From DATBLE01 sp963775695 (GTDB lineage Bacteria; Actinomycetota; Thermoleophilia; Gaiellales; Gaiellaceae): a stretch of 64,000 nucleotides of DNA. The DNA lies in the NCBI GenBank assembly GCA_963775695.1, contig CAVZJU010000003.1, forward strand, positions 124,001 to 188,000. The letters are read 5' to 3'. The stretch's first letter is position 1. Each line of letters starts with the position of its first letter. Below the pieces are notes generated by a model, which worked only from the letters and a program-made list of their open reading frames with translations, was not told the DNA's origin and did no database searches. Position numbers and translations under genes: made by a program. Shown here piece after piece: positions 35,211 through 41,467 of this stretch.

Positions 35211-36839
35211 TCAGCCGCGAAGCCGGTTCAGCACGTCAGTCGTGACCGAGGTGCGCTGGACGCTGAAGTACTGGACGAGGAGGACGAAGACCAGGAGCCC
35301 GATGAAGACGTCGAAGAGCAGGAGCAGGGCGAGGATCAGGGGAAGGCTGGGGGCGATGACCAGGGCCGCGAGGGTGACCCCGTTCTCGAGCACGAGGAAG
35401 CCGATCACCTGCGACGGCGCGTAGGGCCGGAGGATCATCAGGAGCAGTGCGACCAGCACGATCGCAACCGCAATGCCGAGCGCCTCCAGCGGGAGCGCTC
35501 CCTGGTGATCGAGATGGAGCCGTGAGAGGGCGATGAAGCTGAAGCTGGAGAGGACGATGCCGAGCAGCGCTGCGCTCGGCACCCGCACCGTCGACGGGAC
35601 GCGCATGGACACGTCCAGCCTCGTAATGGTCGCCCCGATCGCGAGCGGGATGGCGATCGTCTTGAAGGCGATCGTGATCGCCCCGATCACCCACAGATCG
35701 GCGTGGTGGAGCTTCGCCGCCGCTGCGAACGCGACGATTGCGACAGCGGCGGAACCGAGGCCGTACAGCCGCAGCTGCCCCCGGATGTCCTGCGTGCGTA
35801 GGAGTGCGAACTCGAGCAACAGGACGGTGACTGCGACGACGCTCGCGATGCCGCCGAACACGGTGAGGTGGACGGTCCCGTACTGTCGCTGGAGCACGAA
35901 CGTGATCACGGCCAGGACGGCGAAGAGAAAGCCGGCCACGGTGAACTCGGGGATCTTGTAAAGGCGCAGCTTCGCGAACGACGACTCGATGACGACGATC
36001 GCGGCTCCGACGACGAGCGCCTTCCCGAACAGAATCGCGATCGCCAGGAGGACGCTGTCGAGCCGCCGGTCCCCCGCCAGGCCCCACGGCGCGGTGAGGA
36101 CGTTGGCGAGGATGACGAAGAGGATCATCTGCTTCATCGACGAGCCCCACTTGAGCAGGGCGTAGCCGGGGCCGGAGTGCTCGAGCGTCCGGCCTTCCTC
36201 GATCATCCCGAACTCCAGGGTGGCCCCGTGGTTCTCCAGTGGGATCCGCCCGGTCTCGGAGATGACGACCATGAAGAACGCTGCCGCGGCGAGAAGATGA
36301 GCGGGCCGGAAGACCTCGACCGCGGACGACTTGAGCGTCGCGGCGAAGGCGTAGGGGAGGTCGGTGCCCGTGATGAGCGCGACCGAGAAGATGACGAAGA
36401 TGATCGTCGGCTCGCCGAGCGCGCCGAACGTGCGGAGCCGGCTCGAGCCGAGCTGGGTATACGGGCTGCCGCTGTCGATAGCGGCCAGCGAGACGGCATA
36501 GCTTGCGAGCCCGAGCACGAAGCCGCCGCCGAGGATGTCCCCCATGTAGGCCGGTTGGGGCGGGAAGTCCGTCAGCACCGGGATCAGGAGCGGGACAACG
36601 CAGTAGCAGGCGAAGGCGACGTAGGGAGCGATCCGGAACACCGGCCCTGCCCCGTCCGGAAGGACCGTCTCCTTCCGGAAGAACTTGGCGATGTCGTGGT
36701 AGGGCTGGAGCAGCCTGGGCCCGTGCCGTCCCTGCACCAGGGCCTCGGCCCGGGCGATGACACCGGTGACCAGCGGCGAGACGAGCAGGATCGTCCCCAG
36801 CTGGAAAGCCTGGATCAGTCCGTCGCTCAGCTGCGGCAT
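35211..36839 (-). CDS. HyfC-HyfE fusion (NuoH-like plus hydrogenase-4 component E)
   Basis: A 542-aa membrane protein. Residues 1-320 are NuoH/HyfC-like: GRHGPRLLQPYHDIAKFF, ETGRIPLENHGATLE and EGRTLEHSGP. Residues about 330-542 resemble hydrogenase-4 component E, with ILRPYAPSQVIGFLVLENG and a C-terminal NuoK-like helix bundle. In E. coli these are separate genes (hyfC, hyfE). It is the first gene behind riboswitch 4, with GGAG upstream of ATG 36839. The NuoH part normally couples the peripheral arm to the membrane arm. Confidence 0.88.
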   Translation of the reverse strand: MPQLSDGLIQAFQLGTILLVSPLVTGVIARAEALVQGRHGPRLLQPYHDIAKFFRKETVLPDGAGPVFRIAPYVAFACYCVVPLLIPVLTDFPPQPAYMGDILGGGFVLGLASYAVSLAAIDSGSPYTQLGSSRLRTFGALGEPTIIFVIFSVALITGTDLPYAFAATLKSSAVEVFRPAHLLAAAAFFMVVISETGRIPLENHGATLEFGMIEEGRTLEHSGPGYALLKWGSSMKQMILFVILANVLTAPWGLAGDRRLDSVLLAIAILFGKALVVGAAIVVIESSFAKLRLYKIPEFTVAGFLFAVLAVITFVLQRQYGTVHLTVFGGIASVVAVTVLLLEFALLRTQDIRGQLRLYGLGSAAVAIVAFAAAAKLHHADLWVIGAITIAFKTIAIPLAIGATITRLDVSMRVPSTVRVPSAALLGIVLSSFSFIALSRLHLDHQGALPLEALGIAVAIVLVALLLMILRPYAPSQVIGFLVLENGVTLAALVIAPSLPLILALLLLFDVFIGLLVFVLLVQYFSVQRTSVTTDVLNRLRG

Positions 36840-36872
36840 CCGTCCCGACGTCTCCTTGCCCTCGACTACGAG

Positions 36873-36939
36873 CTAGAAGCCATCAGCCGTCGGAACGGCG
36901 GTTCGGAGCGGGGGCCGCTCCCGCCAGAGCTTCATCTGG
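36873..36939 (-). ncRNA. Fluoride riboswitch 4 (crcB motif) with extra hairpin
   Basis: On the minus strand: CCAGATGAAGC, TCTGG closing P1, an added hairpin (GGAGCGG with CCGCTCC), then AACCGCC, a 6-nt loop, and GGCTGATGGCTTCTAG. The core motifs are intact; the extra stem sits between P1 and the pseudoknot strand. It leads the seven-gene operon from HyfC-E to pyrophosphatase. Confidence 0.85.
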
Positions 36940-36946
36940 CGTCGCC

Positions 36947-36952
36947 AGCGTA
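36947..36952 (-). promoter_or_regulatory. Minus-10 box TACGCT of riboswitch 4 transcript
   Basis: On the minus strand TACGCT is seven bases from the first aptamer base, so the RNA probably begins with P1, as for riboswitch 2. Confidence 0.55.
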
Positions 36953-37063
36953 GCGAATCGCCGACGCGGTCCGGACGGTACCGGACACGCAGGACGCAGA
37001 CCTGGAACCCGAACTCCAGGCGCGCCGCCACCGGCCGAGACGGTTGGACCGGCCCTGTTCGGC

Positions 37064-37069
37064 TAGGCT
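37064..37069 (+). promoter_or_regulatory. Minus-10 box TAGGCT of riboswitch 5 transcript
   Basis: TAGGCT lies 14 nt before the aptamer at 37084; the RNA would start about seven bases before P1. Confidence 0.5.
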
Positions 37070-37083
37070 GATTCCACACCGGT

Positions 37084-37128
37084 CGCGATGAGGCCCGCGC
37101 TCAACCGCCTTCGGGCTGATGGCTTCTG
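37084..37128 (+). ncRNA. Fluoride riboswitch 5 (crcB motif)
   Basis: It reads CGCGATGAGGC, CCGCG closing P1, then CAACCGCC, a tight TTC turn and GGGCTGATGGCTTCTG. The final bases TGTG deviate from CTAC. It is divergent from riboswitch 4, 145 nt away, and precedes two unknown genes and enolase. Confidence 0.87.
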
Positions 37129-37163
37129 TGTCTTCTTCGGGTTCGCTCCAGGGAGGCGGACGT

Positions 37164-37589
37164 ATGAGTCATCTCGCGCCGGATTCAGCCGGAAGTGCCC
37201 AGGTCGAGATCGACGTCGACCCGGCTGGGCTCGACGAGCTTCGCGGCCGGGCAGGCGACGCAGCACCGACCGCGGACGAGGACCTGCTCCGATACCTCGT
37301 GTACCTGGGCGCCGGCTACCTGGAGACCGAGGCAGTCTCTGCGGCTGCCCCGAGCGTCCACGAGGCCTATGCGCGCCTCGACCGCATGCATGCTGCCGTG
37401 GAGGGGCACTCGTCGGTCCTGAGTTTCCACTACGGCGAGTCGGCGCGAGAGTTCGCCGAAGAGGAGAGGGCACACGCGGCTCACGAGCGAAGCGCCGGAG
37501 CCTACGAGGGGCTTGTCGAGAAGCTCGAGGCGGAGATCGCAGCCCGGGAAAAGCGAGTCGTCAGGCTGAAACGAGCGCTCGAGCAATGA
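37164..37589 (+). CDS. Helical protein of unknown function, fluoride operon
   Basis: A 141-aa protein with GGGAGG seven bases before ATG 37164. After about 30 variable acidic residues it is nearly all alpha-helical; residues 95-141 look like a coiled coil (GLVEKLEAEIAAREKRVVR). The central part, LLRYLVYLGAGYLETEA, may be a helical bundle. It has no signal, membrane segment or cysteine. The family is not recognised. It is the first gene after riboswitch 5 and overlaps the next by four bases, so it is a candidate unknown fluoride-response protein. Confidence 0.7.
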   Translation: MSHLAPDSAGSAQVEIDVDPAGLDELRGRAGDAAPTADEDLLRYLVYLGAGYLETEAVSAAAPSVHEAYARLDRMHAAVEGHSSVLSFHYGESAREFAEEERAHAAHERSAGAYEGLVEKLEAEIAAREKRVVRLKRALEQ

Positions 37590-38116
37590 GGACATCGCTT
37601 CTGACGGCCGATCTCGACGAGTTCGAGCGGACCGGGGCCGACGTCGGATCCGCGTTTGCCCGTGGCGCTCGCTCCCTCGGCTGCCGGCAACTCCACGAGC
37701 GCCTGCTTGAACCCTTCAGCACGGAGGCGGGGCTGACCGAGTTGGTCGATCTCTATGCCGAGGCCTACGCCCGGATGCATCTGCTGCGGTTCGGCTACAT
37801 GAGCAAGGCCGAGGCGTATGCCGAATCGAAGGAACGGTACGACGCCGTCGACGACGTGCTCTTCGACCTACGGCGGCACGTCGTCCCTGCTCTTCGAACC
37901 CGTCTGGCGGAGGTCAGGCAGCGTGAGGCGCAGCTCGTGGCGGAGGCCGAGGCGCGCGGCATCCCGACGGCTGAGATAGGCCCGATCGTCCCCGCGGATC
38001 GAGCGCAGGTGACGTCGGTTCGCCCAGGCGAAGGCCCTCCACAGCGCCGGACGCTTACACCCCTCGCTCCACGGCCTACGCGGCTGCAACGGTTGCGGCA
38101 ACTGTTGCGTCGATGA
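37586..38116 (+). CDS. Helical protein of unknown function, fluoride operon
   Basis: A 176-aa, mostly helical soluble protein; its ATG overlaps the previous stop (ATGA). The N-terminal half reads RTGADVGSAFARGARSLG and contains an aromatic/His-rich segment LYAEAYARMHLLRFGYMSK. Residues 95-135 form a charged helix (VRQREAQLVAEAEARG). The tail is basic and proline-rich (PRPTRLQRLRQLLRR). No family is recognised. Coupling with the preceding gene suggests the two products act together, upstream of enolase. Confidence 0.7.
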   Translation: MRTSLLTADLDEFERTGADVGSAFARGARSLGCRQLHERLLEPFSTEAGLTELVDLYAEAYARMHLLRFGYMSKAEAYAESKERYDAVDDVLFDLRRHVVPALRTRLAEVRQREAQLVAEAEARGIPTAEIGPIVPADRAQVTSVRPGEGPPQRRTLTPLAPRPTRLQRLRQLLRR

Positions 38117-38224
38117 GCGGGCTTCCCGCAATGCGTCTCGGCGATCGTGCGGATGCACCGTCGGCTCCCTCGACCGAATGTTGAGCTCGGACACACGACA
38201 ACGGCGTCACAGATGGAGGAGACG

Positions 38225-39547
38225 ATGAGCAAGATCAGCGCCATCCAGGCACGCGAGATCCTCGACTCGAGGGGGAACCCGACGATCGAGGTCCGCGTGA
38301 TCCTCGAATCGGGGGCGATCGGGACGGCCGGCGTGCCTTCCGGCGCGTCGACCGGAGAGCACGAAGCGGTCGAGCTGCGTGATGGAGATGCGGCTCGCTA
38401 CGGAGGCGAGGGCGTGGTCGAGGCGGTCCGGGGAGTCGAAGGCGAGATCGCAGCCGCAATCGTCGGGCTCGACGCAGCCGACCAGGCGACGCTCGACCGG
38501 ACGCTGATCGAGCTCGACGGGACTCCGAACAAGGCCCGGCTCGGGGCGAACGCGATCGTCGGCGCCTCGATTGCAGCCGCGAAAGCGGCGGCTTCCGAAG
38601 CGAACATGCCGCTCTACCGCTGGCTCGGCGGCGAGGAGGCGACCGTGCTGCCGGTACCGATGCTGAATGTGATCAACGGCGGCGCGCACGCGCAGAACTC
38701 GATCGACCTCCAGGAGTTCATGCTGGTGCCGGTCGGCGCCGGATCGTTCGCGGAGGCGATGCGGATTGCGGCCGAGGTCTATCACGCCCTCCGCGGGCTG
38801 CTGCACGAACGCGGCCTGGCGACGGGCGTCGGAGACGAGGGAGGATTCGCCCCCGACCTGCCGAGTTCGGAGGCTGCGATCCAGGCGATCCTCCAGGCGG
38901 CCGACCGCGCTGGCCACAGCACGCGTGTTGCGCTCGCTCTCGACCCGGCCGTCAGCGGGCTCTTCCGGGACGGTCGGTATCACCTGACCGGAGAGGGCCG
39001 CGAACTCGACACGGACGGGATGATCGCCATGTACGAGGACTTGGCCGACCGGTATCCCATCCTGCTCCTCGAGGACGGGTTGGCCGAGAACGAGTGGGAG
39101 GGCTGGCGGGACTTGACGGATCGTCTCGGTGGCCGACTCGAGATCGTCGGCGACGACATCTTCGTCACCAACGTCGACCGGATCCAGCGTGGGATCGACG
39201 AGGGCGCCGGAAACTCCGTGCTGATCAAGCTCAACCAGATCGGCACGCTGACGGAGACGCTCGACGCGATCCACCTCGCGCACAGTCACGGGTACAGCAC
39301 CGTCGTCTCCCATCGCTCCGGCGAGACAACCGACGCCACGATCGCCGACCTCGCGGTCGCGCTGAACACCGGGCACATCAAGAGCGGTGCTCCGTGCCGC
39401 GGCGAGCGGCTCGCGAAGTACAACCGCTTGCTCGAGATCGAGGCCGAGCTCGGCGAGCGCGCTGTCTATCCGAGGTGGGACGCATTCCCGCGAGCATCCC
39501 GCTCTCGCCGCTCCAGCCCGCCCGCGGCCGTCCTGACGGCCGACTAG
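38225..39547 (+). CDS. eno: Enolase under fluoride control
   Basis: A 440-aa phosphopyruvate hydratase with ATG 38225 after GGAGGAG. It converts 2-phosphoglycerate to PEP in glycolysis and is strongly inhibited by fluoride plus phosphate. Catalytic and Mg2+ residues are present: E164 (LQEFM), E205 (GDEGGFAP), D240, E283 (LLEDGL), the Asp of GDDIFVTN, K335 (LIKLNQIGT) and SHRSGET. A usually conserved S-E-F-Y after the D240 loop is S-G-L-F here, and the C-terminus has a basic extension past WDAFPRA. It probably is a second, fluoride-induced copy; whether the cell has another eno cannot be seen. Confidence 0.93.
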   Translation: MSKISAIQAREILDSRGNPTIEVRVILESGAIGTAGVPSGASTGEHEAVELRDGDAARYGGEGVVEAVRGVEGEIAAAIVGLDAADQATLDRTLIELDGTPNKARLGANAIVGASIAAAKAAASEANMPLYRWLGGEEATVLPVPMLNVINGGAHAQNSIDLQEFMLVPVGAGSFAEAMRIAAEVYHALRGLLHERGLATGVGDEGGFAPDLPSSEAAIQAILQAADRAGHSTRVALALDPAVSGLFRDGRYHLTGEGRELDTDGMIAMYEDLADRYPILLLEDGLAENEWEGWRDLTDRLGGRLEIVGDDIFVTNVDRIQRGIDEGAGNSVLIKLNQIGTLTETLDAIHLAHSHGYSTVVSHRSGETTDATIADLAVALNTGHIKSGAPCRGERLAKYNRLLEIEAELGERAVYPRWDAFPRASRSRRSSPPAAVLTAD

Positions 39548-39548
39548 G
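39543..39548. repeat. Left target-site duplication ACTAGG
   Basis: ACTAGG directly abuts the left IS end and contains the eno stop TAG. The identical ACTAGG follows the right end at 40599-40604. Confidence 0.85.
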
Positions 39549-40598
39549 TGTAGTTCCTGAACACGTTGGTTCATCCGGGCCTCCTTGGAGGCTGAGGGCT
39601 GCCAGGCACTCAGACTCAAGGAGGCATCCGGATGAGGCTTCACGGTAACGCGGCTCTCAGTTGGAGCGGTCGGCGGCGGCTGGCCGAGCGCGTTGTTGTT
39701 CAGGGCTGGACGGTGAGTGCTGCCGCTGAGGCTGCCGGTGTCAGTGTCGGTTGCGCTCGCAAGTGGGTGAGCCGCTACCGGCTCGAGGGTGAGACGGGCT
39801 TGTGCGACCGTTCCTCGGCCCCTCGCCGAGTCTGGAATCGGACAGCGCCGGAGCGTGTTGAGGCGGTGATCGCGCTTCGGCGGCTGCGGATGACCGCAGC
39901 GGAGATCGCCGAGCTGCTTGGGATGGCGCTCTCGACCGTGTCAGGGATCCTGGCTCGGTGCGGAATCGGTCGTCTCGGTCGGATCGGGCTCGAAGCAGCT
40001 CGCCGATATGAGTACTCGCGGCCCGGTGAGCTCGTGCACATCGACGTGAAGAGACTCGGTCGAATCGAGGGTGCTGCTGGCAAGCGCATCAGCGGACGGC
40101 CCCACTCGCAGTACATGCCGAGGCGCACCGATGCCGCCGGCAGCCGGCGGAACACGGTCGGCTGGGAGTACGTCCACATCGCCGTCGACGACTACAGTCG
40201 CCTTGCCTACGCCGAGGTCCTCAACGACGAGAAAGCCGCTACCGCAGCCGGCTTCCTGCGTCGCGCTCTCCGCTACTACCGCCGCCACGGAATCCAAGTC
40301 GAGCGGATCCTGACCGACAACGGCTCCTGCTACCGCGCCGCGATCCACGCAGTCGCTTGCAGGGCCCTCGGCATCCGCCACAGCCGAACCCGCCCCTACC
40401 GGCCACAAACAAACGGCAAGGCCGAGCGCTTCATCCGCACTCTCCTCCACGGGTGGGCCTACGGCGCGATCTACCGCTCAAGCCAAGAACGAACCGCGGC
40501 ACTTGACGGCTGGCTCAGGCACTACAACCATCGCAGACGACACTCAGCCCTCGGCCACCAACCCCCGGTCAGCAGAACCAACCTGCTCGGGTCCTACA
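39549..40598 (+). mobile_element. IS481-family insertion sequence, complete
   Basis: A 1,050-bp element whose 24-bp terminal inverted repeats begin TGTAG on the left and end CTACA on the right, matching at 18 of 24 positions. It is flanked by perfect 6-bp duplications ACTAGG, fitting the NCTAGN target known for IS481. It carries one transposase. The insertion point is the enolase stop codon, and the duplication restores that stop, so eno stays intact. Perfect target duplications suggest a recent insertion. Confidence 0.9.
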
Positions 40599-40603
40599 AC
40601 TAG
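39632..40603 (+). CDS. IS481-family DDE transposase
   Basis: A 323-aa protein with an N-terminal helix-turn-helix pair (SAAAEAAGVSVGCARKWVSR and a second at TAAEIAELLGMALSTVSGIL) and an integrase-core domain with D in HIDVKRLGR, D in ILTDNGSCY and E in NGKAERFIRT. It looks full length and active. Its last codon TAG lies outside the IS proper, in the right target-site duplication; thus the target supplies the stop codon. Confidence 0.93.
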   Translation: MRLHGNAALSWSGRRRLAERVVVQGWTVSAAAEAAGVSVGCARKWVSRYRLEGETGLCDRSSAPRRVWNRTAPERVEAVIALRRLRMTAAEIAELLGMALSTVSGILARCGIGRLGRIGLEAARRYEYSRPGELVHIDVKRLGRIEGAAGKRISGRPHSQYMPRRTDAAGSRRNTVGWEYVHIAVDDYSRLAYAEVLNDEKAATAAGFLRRALRYYRRHGIQVERILTDNGSCYRAAIHAVACRALGIRHSRTRPYRPQTNGKAERFIRTLLHGWAYGAIYRSSQERTAALDGWLRHYNHRRRHSALGHQPPVSRTNLLGSYN

Positions 40604-40604
40604 G
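40599..40604. repeat. Right target-site duplication ACTAGG
   Basis: Identical to 39543-39548; it provides the TAG stop of the transposase. Confidence 0.85.
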
Positions 40605-40613
40605 CCGCCTGGG

Positions 40614-41003
40614 TCAGGACCCGAACGCCCGGCGCCGCTCCAGGTCGCGGTCCGGATCGACGAGGTGGCCGTCGCGCTCGACGTACCCGTCCTGGCCGCC
40701 GATCACGATCACGACCAGGTCGTCGTCGCCCGCGTTCGAGAACTTCCGCGGAGTCGTCGACTCGACGTGCACGAGGCTGCCCGGGCCGAGCTCACGTGAC
40801 TCGCCGTCGACCTCGAACCGGGCGGTTCCCCGGTGGACGAAGTAGAGCTCGTCCTGGGTGTCGTGGAAGTGGAGGAACCCGTCGAACCCGGGCGGCATCA
40901 CCAGCGCGTTCGCGCCGAAGGCGGTGACGCCGAGCCCTCGACGGATCTTGCGGAAGCCGTATCCCTCTCCGAGCTCGTCGAGCGAGCTGAACGCGTGTCC
41001 CAT
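40614..41003 (-). CDS. Cupin-domain protein
   Basis: A 129-aa cytosolic single-domain cupin; ATG 41003 follows AAAGGAG by four bases. The metal-binding motif 1 is LHFHDTQDELYFVHRG, and the second is GPGSLVHVESTTPRKFSN, where the usual His is less clear. Its role is unknown; small cupins act as isomerases, dioxygenases or sugar-binding regulators. The gene ends right beside the IS target site. Confidence 0.82.
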   Translation of the reverse strand: MGHAFSSLDELGEGYGFRKIRRGLGVTAFGANALVMPPGFDGFLHFHDTQDELYFVHRGTARFEVDGESRELGPGSLVHVESTTPRKFSNAGDDDLVVIVIGGQDGYVERDGHLVDPDRDLERRRAFGS

Positions 41004-41050
41004 CGTGCTCCTTTCCTTTCCGGTGTTTGGGGGTAGCATCAGGTCCCGAA

Positions 41051-41467
41051 GTGCCGTACCGCAAGGTCAAGATGCGGCCCGTCCGGACGGAGGACGAGGG
41101 TGAGCTCTTCGCAGTCGCGAAGCTCGCCTTCGCGGACTGCGACGAGGGACGCACGCTCGCGGCCCTCACGCGGGACACCGTCTTCGTCGCCGAGCTGGCA
41201 GGAGAGACCGCCGGCTACGTCGCGATCGAGGAATCCACTGCCAGGCTTCGGATCGAACAACTCTGTGTGCATCCGGCTCACGAGAAGGAGGGGGTCGGCA
41301 GGCAGCTGCTCGAGTGGGCCGAGGGGTACGCGATCTCGAACGGTGCGGGCCGCCTCGAAGTCGTCGTCGAGCGCGGGAACGACCGCGCCGAGTCCTTCTA
41401 CCGGGGCCGCGGTTTCGTGCCGGCCGGGCCGGAACTGCTCGAGCTCGTCCTTCCGCAGGGTCAGTAG
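41051..41467 (+). CDS. GNAT-family N-acetyltransferase
   Basis: A 138-aa protein with the GNAT acetyl-CoA loop HPAHEKEGVGRQLLEWAEG (Q/RxxGxG/A type), strand LRIEQLCV before it and the C-terminal AESFYRGRGFVPAG. GTG 41051 is chosen; a TAGCAT box 11 bases upstream would give a very short leader. A start at the internal ATG 41072 (MRPVRTED) is also possible. The substrate is unknown. Its 3' part overlaps the longest version of the CopC-CopD gene. Confidence 0.83.
   Translation: MPYRKVKMRPVRTEDEGELFAVAKLAFADCDEGRTLAALTRDTVFVAELAGETAGYVAIEESTARLRIEQLCVHPAHEKEGVGRQLLEWAEGYAISNGAGRLEVVVERGNDRAESFYRGRGFVPAGPELLELVLPQGQ

Noticed and set aside
29519..36839. A working formate hydrogenlyase or membrane hydrogenase
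   Set aside because: All NiFe cysteines in the large subunit and all proximal-cluster cysteines in the small subunit are replaced.
39541..39560. Inactivation of enolase by the insertion sequence
   Set aside because: The target-site duplication keeps the eno stop codon, and the coding sequence is complete.
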